From: an uncultured Pseudomonadota bacterium
GTDB taxonomy: Bacteria; SAR324; NAC60-12
Direction of reading: 5' to 3'
Assembly: GCA_913052275.1 (NCBI GenBank)
Contig: CAJXDX010000003.1
Location: 1-36,078 of the forward strand
Length of the DNA: 36,078 nt
The notes under the pieces are model-generated. The model saw only the letters and a list, made by a program, of their open reading frames with translations. It did not search any database and was not told where the DNA came from. Below, one piece after another: positions 24,583 to 33,119 of this stretch (position 1 is its first letter; each line of letters opens with the position of its first letter). The position numbers and the translations under genes are program-made.

Positions 24583-26127
24583 ATGCCTGCTTTAAAAAAT
24601 AAAGTTCAGTTAATGGATACCACTCTGAGGGATGGTGAACAAACTCAGGGCGTTTCATTTACTCCCCCCGAAAAGGCCAATATAGCAAAATCTCTTTTGA
24701 AAAAGCTTCGTGTTGATCGCATTGAAGTAACCTCAGCTAGAATCTCAGAGGGTGAATTAAGTTCTGTACAAAACATTTCAGGTTGGGCCAGTGAAAATGG
24801 GTATTTGGACTCAATCGAAGTTCTGGGATTTATTGACCACAAAAAGAGTGTTGACTGGATAAAGGAAGCAGGCTGCAAGGTGATGAATTTATTGACCAAA
24901 GGCAGTGAGAACCACTGCAGGAATCAATTGCGTAAAACACTTAAAGAGCATGTTGCTGATATAAGGAAAACCATTAAATATGCTAATTCCAGGAATGTTA
25001 ATGTAAATGTCTATCTGGAAGACTGGTCAAACGGGTATCAAAACAGTCCCAAATATGTATTCCAGATGATGGATGCTTTAAAAGATGAAGGCATAAATCA
25101 TTTCATGCTTCCTGACACTCTAGGCGTTTTGTCTCCGGATCAGGTGTATTCCATGCTTAAAGACATGATAAAAAGGTTCCCCTGGGCAACTTTTGATTTT
25201 CATCCGCACAACGATTATGGCCTGGGAGTGGCTAATGTGCTGTATGCCGTCAAGGCCGGGGTAAGGAACGTACACTGCACAATGAATTGTCTTGGGGAAA
25301 GGGCAGGTAATGTTTCTCTTGCAGAAATTGCGGTAGCTCTGCATGACAAACTTGGCATGGAGCTTTCTATTGATGAGTCTAATCTTGCCCCGGTAAGTGA
25401 AATGGTAGAAAGCTTTTCAGGGAAAAGGCTCCCGGATAATGCCCCGATTGTTGGAGAAAATGTTTTTACTCAGACCAGCGGGATCCATGCCGATGGAGAT
25501 AAGAAGGCAAATTTATATCATAATCCAATTGTTCCAGAGCGTTTTGGTCGCAAAAGAAGCTATGCACTCGGCAAAATGAGCGGCAAAGCTTCACTCGCAA
25601 AAAACCTTGAGACACTGGGAATTCAGCTTGTTGAAGAAAATTTGAACAAAGTACTGAAACGTGTTGTTGAACTGGGCGACACAAAAAAATCAATGACAGC
25701 AGCTGACTTGCCCTTCATCATTACAGATGTTCTGGAAACAAGCGAAACTCAACGAATTGAGCTCCTGAATTGTTCTATTTCCAGTGGACTGAACCTGAAG
25801 GCAACTGCCACAATACACCTGAAAATTGATTCAAAGGAGTATCGTGAAGCTGGAAGCGGAAATGGAGGATATGACGCATTTATGAGTGCAGTTAACAAAA
25901 TATTGAAAAAGCTTAATCTTGAGTCACCTGAATTAGTTGATTATCAAATCAGGATACCAAGAGGCGGAAAAACAAATGCTCTGACAGAAGCAATTATCAC
26001 ATGGCAGGTGAATGGGAAACGTCTTCAGACAATCGGAATTGATTCTGATCAAGTTCTTGCTGCAGTGAACGCAACCCTTAAACTGCTGAATTTGCAATTG
26101 TTGCAAAAGGATGTTCAACAACAATAA
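24583..26127 (+). CDS. LeuA-family 2-isopropylmalate/citramalate synthase (LeuA2-like)
   Basis: Condenses acetyl-CoA with a 2-oxo acid. The 514-residue protein has the HMGL-like TIM barrel with LMDTTLRDGEQTQGVSF (D12-R16-D17-E19) and the metal-binding HPHND (H207, H209), then the GENVFTQTSGIHADGDKK region, and a C-terminal LeuA regulatory domain (about 385-505). Sequence features (VDRIEVTSARISEGE, PERFGRKRSYALGKMSG) match the LeuA2 group common in Bacteroidetes and deep proteobacteria, annotated as 2-isopropylmalate synthase. Citramalate synthase cannot be excluded without substrate-pocket analysis. Other leu genes are not in the window. Confidence 0.85.
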   Translation: MPALKNKVQLMDTTLRDGEQTQGVSFTPPEKANIAKSLLKKLRVDRIEVTSARISEGELSSVQNISGWASENGYLDSIEVLGFIDHKKSVDWIKEAGCKVMNLLTKGSENHCRNQLRKTLKEHVADIRKTIKYANSRNVNVNVYLEDWSNGYQNSPKYVFQMMDALKDEGINHFMLPDTLGVLSPDQVYSMLKDMIKRFPWATFDFHPHNDYGLGVANVLYAVKAGVRNVHCTMNCLGERAGNVSLAEIAVALHDKLGMELSIDESNLAPVSEMVESFSGKRLPDNAPIVGENVFTQTSGIHADGDKKANLYHNPIVPERFGRKRSYALGKMSGKASLAKNLETLGIQLVEENLNKVLKRVVELGDTKKSMTAADLPFIITDVLETSETQRIELLNCSISSGLNLKATATIHLKIDSKEYREAGSGNGGYDAFMSAVNKILKKLNLESPELVDYQIRIPRGGKTNALTEAIITWQVNGKRLQTIGIDSDQVLAAVNATLKLLNLQLLQKDVQQQ

Positions 26128-26181
26128 TATGAATTTACAATGTGGAATTTGGGTTTAAGCCCACTATGCATGAATTCAACA

Positions 26182-26207
26182 CCAGCAGGTTCTTTTGTGC
26201 TGGGGAG
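26182..26207 (+). promoter_or_regulatory. Leader hairpin overlapping the ribosome binding site of the NadD/PncC gene
   Basis: CCAGCA (26182-26187) pairs with TGCTGG (26198-26203) across a 10-base loop. The last two G bases belong to GGGGAG (26202-26207), the likely Shine-Dalgarno sequence 11 bases before the ATG at 26219. Folding would partly mask it. Confidence 0.4.
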
Positions 26208-26218
26208 AATTAATATAA

Positions 26219-27520
26219 ATGCGCCTCTCAACTGCTGAAGGTAACCTGTCCGAAATTTATTTCCCCTTGACAGCAAACCCGGCGGGGTATAACCATTTGT
26301 TGCTGGCAGAAAGTGTTCTTTGGCAATTCCCGGAAACACAATCATTAGTATTCATACTTTCCAACGGCAGACATCCCGACCCATTTAAAACCGTCCAAAT
26401 TCCTCACGCCTCTTTACGTTATGAAATTTTAAGAAGCGCTCTATTAGACTGGTCTGATCCTGAAAATTCGCTTCCGGCCAGATATGCTGATGAATCCGGA
26501 GTTTTGCTTAAATTAGGAAGGAATAACTGTACTATTTCCAGGTGGGAATTATCGTTCAGCCGGCCTTTACGTCTTGCTGATCACGTTCAATATTTTTCAA
26601 CAGAACAAAAAATCGCTTTGATTGTAGGTGCAGATTTGATTCAGCGCATGCTAGATCCAAGAATTTTCACAGATACCGATTTAGCTCAAATAGAAAGTGG
26701 CTGTCTACTGATTGCTGCACCCCGTAATGATATTGATTTAAAACACACTTTACAGCTGATTAAACAAAAAAGAGGTGTGAAATTAACTGTCCTCCAAATC
26801 ACTCCAAGTGTGCTTCCGAAAAAACTGCAAAAATTTTATCAAATTTCATCCACACATATTCGCAAAGCAACACAGGCAGGACATTCGCTGGAGACATTTT
26901 TGCCAGCAAATGCCGCCAGGCATATTTCACAAAACTGTTTATATAACAGGCGGGAACAAATCACTGATTCATATTATTCACATTTAAATGAACACCAGCA
27001 TAGTTGTTTTGAATTGAAGGAACAACTGGAAGCAGCAGCCATGAAACTTCAAAAACATCTTGCACAACGAGCAAAAAACGGACAACCTCACCGCTTTTCT
27101 GTTTTGGAAACAAGCACAGGAGGACAAATTGCTCAAACCTTCACAAGTCTTCCCGGAGCTTCAGAGCACTTTCTTGACGGCAGAATTATCTATGGTCAGG
27201 AGGCTCAAAAGCAATTTTTAGCTGTTCAAGAATTTGAAGATTCAAGCGTATCTCAAACAAGAGCGCAGAATCTTGCCAGAGCAATGCAAAGACATTCTGG
27301 TGCAGATTGGGCTCTTGCAGAAACTGGTATGGCAGGCCCTCCATCAAAAGACAGACACAGCAGGAAAAACGGACAATGTTATCTTGGTCTGGTAATATCA
27401 ACTGAAGTAAGGTATAAGTTTCTTGAGTTTAATCCTTTTCTTACGCGAAAAGAGCATCAGCTGATGTTTGCGATCGAAGCATTGGCTTGGGCGGAAAAGG
27501 AACTACAAATAAAGCGCTGA
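26219..27520 (+). CDS. Fusion of NadD-like nucleotidyltransferase and PncC/CinA-C amidase domains
   Basis: A 433-residue two-domain protein. Residues about 1-240 resemble nicotinate-nucleotide adenylyltransferase: NPAGYNHLLLAESVL in the place of the (H/T)xGH loop, IVGADLIQRM, and ISSTHIRK (209-216). The first catalytic-loop His is replaced by Gly, while the second (H26) remains. Residues about 265-430 are a CinA C-terminal (nicotinamide-nucleotide amidase) domain: LETSTGGQIAQ, LPGASEHFLDGRIIYG, VSQTRAQNLARAM, GADWALAETGMAGP, NGQCYLGLVIS. The usual ESCTGG reads ETSTGG. PncC turns NMN into NaMN and NadD adenylates NaMN, so the fusion could run two consecutive NAD-salvage steps. trpD follows 9 bases later. 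Confidence 0.82.
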   Translation: MRLSTAEGNLSEIYFPLTANPAGYNHLLLAESVLWQFPETQSLVFILSNGRHPDPFKTVQIPHASLRYEILRSALLDWSDPENSLPARYADESGVLLKLGRNNCTISRWELSFSRPLRLADHVQYFSTEQKIALIVGADLIQRMLDPRIFTDTDLAQIESGCLLIAAPRNDIDLKHTLQLIKQKRGVKLTVLQITPSVLPKKLQKFYQISSTHIRKATQAGHSLETFLPANAARHISQNCLYNRREQITDSYYSHLNEHQHSCFELKEQLEAAAMKLQKHLAQRAKNGQPHRFSVLETSTGGQIAQTFTSLPGASEHFLDGRIIYGQEAQKQFLAVQEFEDSSVSQTRAQNLARAMQRHSGADWALAETGMAGPPSKDRHSRKNGQCYLGLVISTEVRYKFLEFNPFLTRKEHQLMFAIEALAWAEKELQIKR

Positions 27521-27529
27521 TTTAAAAAA

Positions 27530-28552
27530 ATGAAAGAATTACTGCAAAAATTGCTGGCATCAGAAGCGCTCAGCTTTGAAGAAGCACGAGATATGATACT
27601 ATGGATCATGAGTGAAGAAGCTGTGTCTGTTCAGGCGGCAGCACTTTTAGCTTTGCTGCAGGCTAAAGGAGTTACTGTTGAAGAAATGGCTGGAGCGGCT
27701 CTGGCCATGAGGGAACGCGCTTCTGGAATAAAAGCACCTGAAAATGCTATTGACACTTGCAGCACAGGAGGAAATGGAATCAGCACCTTCAACATTTCAA
27801 CATGTGCCGCAATAATCGCTGCCGGTGCCGGTGCGGTTGTAGCAAAACACGGCAACCGCAGCAACACAAGAAAAAGCGGGAGCGCCGAAGCACTGGAAGC
27901 GTTAGGAGTGAATATAACTTTGGAACTTGATGAAGTTGAAAAATGCCTTAAGGATTTGGATATTTGTTTTTGTTACGCGATCAATCACCATCCAGCCATG
28001 CGCTTTGCCGGACCAATACGCAAGGACTTGGGGGTTCCCACTGTATTTAATCTGCTGGGTCCCTTAACAAATCCTGCCGGTGCAAAAAGTCAGTTGATTG
28101 GAGTTCCAAATGTTGAGCTGACTTCGAAAATAGCTCAGGTCCTAAAGCGATTAGGCAGCGAACGTGTACTGGTAGTTCATGGACATGACGGTCTGTGTGA
28201 GCTGACAGTCACTTCCCCTACACATGTGGCAGAACTTAGAGAAGGCAATATCAAAGAATATGAAATAACTCCTAAGCAGCTTGGTCTCAAGACGGGAAAA
28301 TTGGAGGAGATAAGCATAGATACTCCTGAAGAAAGTGCCAGGATAATTGAGCGTATTTTTTCTGGAGATGAGAAAGGCACTGCACGTGAAATTGCTCTGG
28401 CAAATGCCGCCGGTGCGTTAGTCGTATCAGGTCAGGTTGAGAATTTGGAAGAAGGTGTAGATCTGGCAGCTAAGACAGTTGACAATGGAAAAGCAGCAGA
28501 AAAACTTAATGATTTAATCAAGTTTTCATGGGCAAACCATCAGGCTTCGTAA
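27530..28552 (+). CDS. trpD: Anthranilate phosphoribosyltransferase
   Basis: Second step of tryptophan synthesis, joining anthranilate and PRPP. The 340-residue protein has the helical N-terminal domain (residues 1-70) and the PRPP-binding motifs CSTGGNGISTFNIST (GTGGD variant with N in place of D) and AKHGNRSNTRKSGSAEALE, then the anthranilate region HHPAMRFAGPIRKDLGVPT and FNLLGPLTNPAG. Length is typical. No other trp gene is in the window, so it is an unlinked trpD, apparently cotranscribed with the NadD/PncC fusion. Family members with the same fold (TrpD2/YbiB) lack the RKDLG...FNLLGPL set, so TrpD is favoured. Confidence 0.93.
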   Translation: MKELLQKLLASEALSFEEARDMILWIMSEEAVSVQAAALLALLQAKGVTVEEMAGAALAMRERASGIKAPENAIDTCSTGGNGISTFNISTCAAIIAAGAGAVVAKHGNRSNTRKSGSAEALEALGVNITLELDEVEKCLKDLDICFCYAINHHPAMRFAGPIRKDLGVPTVFNLLGPLTNPAGAKSQLIGVPNVELTSKIAQVLKRLGSERVLVVHGHDGLCELTVTSPTHVAELREGNIKEYEITPKQLGLKTGKLEEISIDTPEESARIIERIFSGDEKGTAREIALANAAGALVVSGQVENLEEGVDLAAKTVDNGKAAEKLNDLIKFSWANHQAS

Positions 28553-28625
28553 ACCAAGATTTTGTTAAACTAATATTCAGGTCCGTAGACTATTGATTTA
28601 TATCAAAAGCAGATGCTCTTAATAG

Positions 28626-29429
28626 TCATACATTACTTTTCAATTTCCGCAAAACTTTCCACATAAGTTCAGGCTCATCAGTGATGATCCCTGTAACCCC
28701 CCATTGAGCCAGCTGCTCAATACGTTTTTCATCATTAATCGTGTAAGCAATTGTTCTGAAACGGTTTGCTTTGAGGATTTCTATAAGAGAAGGAGTTACG
28801 AATCTTTCATCAGGGTGGAAAGAATATGCTTCTGTACCTTTACAGAGTTTTAGAACATTTTCTTCAGAAAATTCTGTTTCCTGGAGTGGGGCGGTTCTGA
28901 GTGAAGTTTGGTTGTTATGTTTGCTGTGCCACAATTTGATTCTGGGAAAGAAGGAGTGCTCAAAACTTGAAATCAGCACAGATTCAGCCATTCCAAACTT
29001 TTCAACCATTATGCATATCTGTTTTTCGATTGCATCGGCAGGACCAGCTGATTCATAGCTTTCCGGTTTGATTTCGATGTTAACTAAAATTTTACCTCTG
29101 ATTTGCAAAAGGATCTCCTCAAGAGTGGGAATTGATTCTCCTTTAAATTCTGGACTGAACCAGCTTCCGGCATCCAGCTTTTTTAATTCTGAGAGTGTGA
29201 CTTCAGACACCAGTCCATGACCGTCAGTAGTTCTTTCCAGGGTTTGATCATGGATTACAACAGGTACACGGTCTTTTGTCAGGCATACATCTAATTCAAT
29301 CATGTCTGCACCTGCTTCTATTGCAGCCTCAAAAGCTGAAACAGTATTTTCAGGATATCTCCCACTATATCCCCTGTGCGCAACTACCCACGGACGTTTT
29401 ATTTTTTCCAGTTTATTTATATTTTCCAT
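28626..29429 (-). CDS. Glycerophosphodiester phosphodiesterase (UgpQ-like)
   Basis: Hydrolyses glycerophosphodiesters to glycerol-3-phosphate and an alcohol. The 267-residue protein is a single GDPD TIM barrel with no signal peptide, so it is cytoplasmic and of the UgpQ rather than GlpQ type. Catalytic motifs: VVAHRGYSGRYPENT (H18, R19, E27), DMIELDVCLTKD (metal ligands), and VIHDQTLERTTDG (second catalytic His). The C-terminal YTINDEKRIEQLAQWGVTGIITDEP is also typical. Monocistronic, convergent with trpD. Confidence 0.93.
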   Translation of the reverse strand: MENINKLEKIKRPWVVAHRGYSGRYPENTVSAFEAAIEAGADMIELDVCLTKDRVPVVIHDQTLERTTDGHGLVSEVTLSELKKLDAGSWFSPEFKGESIPTLEEILLQIRGKILVNIEIKPESYESAGPADAIEKQICIMVEKFGMAESVLISSFEHSFFPRIKLWHSKHNNQTSLRTAPLQETEFSEENVLKLCKGTEAYSFHPDERFVTPSLIEILKANRFRTIAYTINDEKRIEQLAQWGVTGIITDEPELMWKVLRKLKSNV

Positions 29430-29543
29430 AGATTGACAGGTTATGACGGTTGATATAGTATCAATTGAGATTTTTTCGATACATAAAAACTGCTCATGGA
29501 TGCTTTAAAATATTTCATTTAGTTTTGTAATGTCTGACTTTTT

Positions 29544-29966
29544 ATGTCATCTTCTACAAAAACTGGTTCAACTGACTTTGTAAAATCAAATTTTGAGAAT
29601 GAGGTTGAGTTTTCACAAGTGGTCAAAGATGGAAGACGCATTCTTGAAATTGAAGTTGAATATCAGACTGAGGAATGGGCCTGGACTGGTGATTTAGATG
29701 ATGCAGGAATTTTTATCTTTAGCTATCTATTATATGACTACAAGAAAAAAATTCTGTCTTTACGGCGCTTGAAAGAAAGCGTCTATACTTTGAACCTTTT
29801 ACGGCAAAAGATGATTCCTTCACATGAAAAAACGGGGCTTCCTCTGCTGGAAGATTTTCAGGTTATATTCACCCTTTATGAGAAACTGAAGCATGAAGAA
29901 ATGTCCTGGGAAGATTGTGAAGAATATGTCATGGAGCAAATTTCAGCACATCGCAGGTCCAACTAA
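29544..29966 (+). CDS. Conserved-looking protein of unknown function
   Basis: A 140-residue soluble, acidic protein with no signal peptide or membrane helix. A Ser/Thr-rich N-terminus leads to alternating charged and hydrophobic residues (ILEIEVEYQTEEWAWTGD), a hydrophobic stretch FIFSYLLYDYKKK, and helical C-terminal segments with many Glu, Trp and Tyr. I recognise no family. Its stop lies only 5 bases from the plsX stop on the opposite strand, and it is divergent from the phosphodiesterase. Coding is supported by length in a region with no alternative gene and by compact spacing. No ribosome binding site. Confidence 0.6.
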   Translation: MSSSTKTGSTDFVKSNFENEVEFSQVVKDGRRILEIEVEYQTEEWAWTGDLDDAGIFIFSYLLYDYKKKILSLRRLKESVYTLNLLRQKMIPSHEKTGLPLLEDFQVIFTLYEKLKHEEMSWEDCEEYVMEQISAHRRSN

Positions 29967-29971
29967 CATCT

Positions 29972-31009
29972 TCACACTTTTTCGACCAGTCTTTTTGCCT
30001 GATTGATGACATCCAGGTTTTCTGATACCTCAAGCGATATTTTTTCATTCAGTTTTTGTTCAGCACATTCCTGTGCGTGTTTAATTGCATTGCGGATTGT
30101 ATGTACTCTGGAGCTTCCGTGACAGATAATTACAATACCGTTTACTCCCAGCAAAGGAGCCCCACCTACTTCAGAGTAGTCAGCTCTTTGACGCAAAGCC
30201 CTGAATGGTCCTCTCATAGCCTGATATCCTATTTTGGCAAGCAAAGTGTTGTCAACTTCTTCTCGAAGAACACTGCGTACAAAATCGAAAGTTCCTTCTG
30301 CAACTTTAAGTGCAATATTCCCGATAAAACCATCACAAACTACTACATCCACAATATCCTTGAACATCGACTTTCCTTCAATGTTGCCTGTAAAGTTAAG
30401 TGTGCTTTGCTTCAGTAAATCATAAGTTTCTTTGAGTTGCAGATAACCTTTGCCTTCCTCCTCACCATTGTTTAGCAAGGCAACCCTGGGATTATCCAGA
30501 TGAAGCGAAGTGCGGGCGTAAGCATCTCCCATAAGTGCAAATTGAAAAAGGTACAGCGGTTTGCAGTCTGTGTTTGCACCTATGTCCAATAGGACGAAGG
30601 GGTGATTCCGATGAATGGAAGGCATGAGAGTGGCAATTGCAGGGCGCTCAATTCCTTCAACAGATTTAAGCACAAATTTCGCGGTGGCCATCGCTGCTCC
30701 AGTATTACCGGCACTTACTACAGCATCTGCTTCGCCTGTTGCAAGAAGATCTACTGCTACTTTGATGGAAGAATTTTTCTTTTGACGTAATGCCGTGGTA
30801 GGAGATTCGTTCATCTCCACTGTTTCAGTGGAATTTACGATGCGTAATTTGTTTTGATCGAAGCTGTGTTGTTTCAGTACTTCTTTGATTTGGTCTTCTG
30901 CTCCAACTAAAACAACTTCTGTACCCAGTTCAGATATTGCCTGCAGAGCAGCTTCAATTTGTACTGTTAAGGGGCTATCTCCTCCCATTGCGTCAACCGC
31001 AATTGCCAT
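29972..31009 (-). CDS. plsX: Phosphate acyltransferase PlsX
   Basis: Makes acyl-phosphate from acyl-ACP, the first step toward phosphatidic acid by the PlsX/PlsY route. The 345 residues start IAVDAMGGDSPL, the family signature, followed by AVVSAGNTGAAMATAKF, VLLDIGANTDCKP, NNGEEEGKG and VCDGFIGNIALK, all in the expected order. AGGA lies 7 bases before the ATG. rpmF is 48 bases upstream on the same strand, the common rpmF-plsX pairing, but the usual next gene fabH is absent; plsX ends the unit. Confidence 0.96.
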   Translation of the reverse strand: MAIAVDAMGGDSPLTVQIEAALQAISELGTEVVLVGAEDQIKEVLKQHSFDQNKLRIVNSTETVEMNESPTTALRQKKNSSIKVAVDLLATGEADAVVSAGNTGAAMATAKFVLKSVEGIERPAIATLMPSIHRNHPFVLLDIGANTDCKPLYLFQFALMGDAYARTSLHLDNPRVALLNNGEEEGKGYLQLKETYDLLKQSTLNFTGNIEGKSMFKDIVDVVVCDGFIGNIALKVAEGTFDFVRSVLREEVDNTLLAKIGYQAMRGPFRALRQRADYSEVGGAPLLGVNGIVIICHGSSRVHTIRNAIKHAQECAEQKLNEKISLEVSENLDVINQAKRLVEKV

Positions 31010-31057
31010 ACTTTATCCTGGTTTGCTGTTGATGATTGAAAGAGCAGAAAAAACAGC

Positions 31058-31240
31058 TCAGGTTGCTGCTACTTCGATGACTTCAACACCCTTGTAAAAT
31101 CCACATTCGGGACATACGCGGTGAGGTCTGATCAATGCGTGACAATTGGTGCATTCAGATAGAGCAGTTTCCGGGATTTTGATATGTCCTCTCCTGTGGT
31201 CTCGTTGACTGCGTGATATTTTCCTTCTTGGTACAGCCAT
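31058..31240 (-). CDS. rpmF: Ribosomal protein L32
   Basis: Small protein of the large ribosomal subunit. The 60 residues begin MAVPRRKISRSQRDHRRGH and carry the L32 zinc ribbon as two Cys pairs, SECTNC and VCPECGFYKG, so this is the zinc-binding (C+) form. It lies directly before plsX, as in many bacteria, but the DUF177 gene (yceD) that often precedes rpmF is missing; a ferredoxin gene is upstream, 137 bases away. Confidence 0.96.
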   Translation of the reverse strand: MAVPRRKISRSQRDHRRGHIKIPETALSECTNCHALIRPHRVCPECGFYKGVEVIEVAAT

Positions 31241-31377
31241 GGGTAGTTTTTGTAAGTCTTATAAAAAGTTATGAAATGTTATGTGAATTTAATTCTCTTA
31301 ATGTATAAAAATTATTTTTTTGTCAGCTTGCGCATTTATTAATTTTGAAAAATATAGTTTTTTACTGAATAAGATGG

Positions 31378-31689
31378 TTAACCTTCAGCAGCTTGTATTT
31401 CCTCAAGTGTGCGTGCTGTTGGGAGAGGATCTTTTGCTTCCAGAATGACCGGATATTCCTCACATTTTTCAGCATTTAACGGTGTATAATATTCCCATTT
31501 TTCAGGCACATCCACATCTGCGTAAATTGCCTCTACTGGACATTCCTCGACACAGGCATTGCAATCAATGCAGGTTTCCGGATGTATGTAAAGCATATCC
31601 GGACCCTCGTGAAATGCTTCCACCGGACATACTTCCACACAGTCAGTATATTTACATTTTTCGCAGTTTGCGGTTACAGTATAAGTCAT
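31378..31689 (-). CDS. fdxA: FdxA-type seven-iron ferredoxin
   Basis: Low-potential electron carrier with one [3Fe-4S] and one [4Fe-4S] cluster. The 103-residue protein begins TYTVTANCEKCKYTDCVEVCPVEAFHEG and continues CIDCNACVEECPVEAIY. The first Cys cluster has the long C-x7-C spacing of the 3Fe site, the second the standard CxxCxxCxxxCP. The C-terminal 45 residues without Cys match the Azotobacter FdI/FdxA group. A GAGAG ribosome binding site sits about 9 bases from the ATG. It stands between lolC/E and rpmF as its own unit. Redox partner unknown. Confidence 0.93.
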   Translation of the reverse strand: MTYTVTANCEKCKYTDCVEVCPVEAFHEGPDMLYIHPETCIDCNACVEECPVEAIYADVDVPEKWEYYTPLNAEKCEEYPVILEAKDPLPTARTLEEIQAAEG

Positions 31690-31826
31690 TTAAAGTTCTC
31701 TCTTGAATTTCAGTCTAAAATTTTTTAATTCACTTAGGATTTTCTACAGCAAATAATAACCTTTAATACTCACTTATTAACCCTTTAAATTCAAGCTTTT
31801 TATAGTACAAGAAAAATTCTAACGAA

Positions 31827-33116
31827 TTACTCATAACGCAGAGGGTCTACAGGATTGAGCCTTGATGCTTTTGTGGATGGATAAAGTGTAACCAGCATAC
31901 AAATTACAAAAGATGCCAGTGTAGTTAGAGCGACATCAAACCAGTCAATAAGAACTGGGATTCTGTTTCCTCCGGGATAAACACCGGGCGGAATGTCAAT
32001 AATTTCAAAGTTCATTAAAACCCAGCAGATAGCCAAACCCAGCAGTACTCCGCCGATTGTACCAAGTGACCCGATCACTAGTCCCTGAAAAAAAAAGATT
32101 TTCCTGATTCCTGAATCATTTGCACCAAGAGCCTTAAGGATTGCAATTTCTCTGGATTTCTCCAATACAAGCATGATAAGTGAACTGACAATATTGAACG
32201 CAGCCACAACAATTATCAGTGTGAGGATCAGAAAAAGACCGATTTTTTCAAGTTTCATTACCTGAAAGATACTTTTATTTTCGTCTGCCCAGTTGCCGAC
32301 AATATATTCATCACTGAACTCAGCAAATTCATGAGCAATTTCAGGGGCATTTTCAGGATTGCTTATTCGCACACCCAAACCTGTAATATGCTCATTCATG
32401 CGATAAATTTTCTGCAGGAGCCGGTAATCGATAAAGGCAAGCACTTCATCATATCCGGAAATTCCGGATTCAAAAACTCCGATCACCTCCAGTTTTTTAA
32501 TGCGTGGAACATCACCAATTGGAGTCATTCTCTGTTCTGAGGATACCAGTTTTACAGAATCACCCACGCTTGCTTCTAATTGCCTGGCCAGTTTTGCTCC
32601 CAGAATGATTCCGTCTTTGAGTTTTTTCCCCCGAGCTTCCCGGTGTGAGAGCCGCTTCAGAAGTTTTTCCGAAATCAGAGCCTGGTTTTTCTCGGTTGGT
32701 GTAAAACCGTAAACTTCTTCCCGCAGAAATGAAGATATATTTGTAACGCCTGGTTCCTGCTCAGGATCAATACCGCGGAGAAGTGCTCCTTTTGGCTGCT
32801 TTTTCCCTGTGAGCATTACCTGCTTATATATATATGGTGCAACTCCTTCTACTTTTGGATTATCCTCCAATCTTTCTTTCAGTCTGGAATAATCTTTCAT
32901 GCCATCATCCCAGGCAAAAATTGTGATGTGAGGCAACGAACCGGTTACTGCATTTTGTAAATTTGTTCGGAAACCGTTCATGACCGAAGTAGAAACAATC
33001 AGGGCAATCACTCCCAGTGCCACACCTCCTATGGAAATCCAGGTGATGACTGAAATGGAACGATCCTGACGTGGCGAAAACAGGTAGCGCTTGCCAATGA
33101 AAGTTTCGTATCCCAT
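31827..33116 (-). CDS. Lipoprotein-releasing system permease (LolC/LolE family)
   Basis: Inner-membrane ABC permease that extracts outer-membrane-bound lipoproteins and hands them to LolA. The 429 residues have the family layout: N-terminal FIGKRYLFSPRQ and first helix (about 22-48), a large periplasmic MacB/FtsX-like domain with QVMLTGKKQPKGALLRGIDP and GVFESGISGYDEVLAFI, then three helices (about 280-305, 325-350, 375-400) and the ending RLNPVDPLRYE. It begins 3 bases after the alaS stop, an obvious operon. lolD is not adjacent. A single permease suggests a homodimeric LolF-type transporter or a second subunit elsewhere; C, E or F cannot be fixed. Confidence 0.9.
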   Translation of the reverse strand: MGYETFIGKRYLFSPRQDRSISVITWISIGGVALGVIALIVSTSVMNGFRTNLQNAVTGSLPHITIFAWDDGMKDYSRLKERLEDNPKVEGVAPYIYKQVMLTGKKQPKGALLRGIDPEQEPGVTNISSFLREEVYGFTPTEKNQALISEKLLKRLSHREARGKKLKDGIILGAKLARQLEASVGDSVKLVSSEQRMTPIGDVPRIKKLEVIGVFESGISGYDEVLAFIDYRLLQKIYRMNEHITGLGVRISNPENAPEIAHEFAEFSDEYIVGNWADENKSIFQVMKLEKIGLFLILTLIIVVAAFNIVSSLIMLVLEKSREIAILKALGANDSGIRKIFFFQGLVIGSLGTIGGVLLGLAICWVLMNFEIIDIPPGVYPGGNRIPVLIDWFDVALTTLASFVICMLVTLYPSTKASRLNPVDPLRYE

Positions 33117-33119
33117 CAG

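Noticed and set aside
31241-31377. Sigma-70 promoter for rpmF (CTGACA and TATACA)
   Set aside because: The spacing on the minus strand is only about 13 bases, too short to support.
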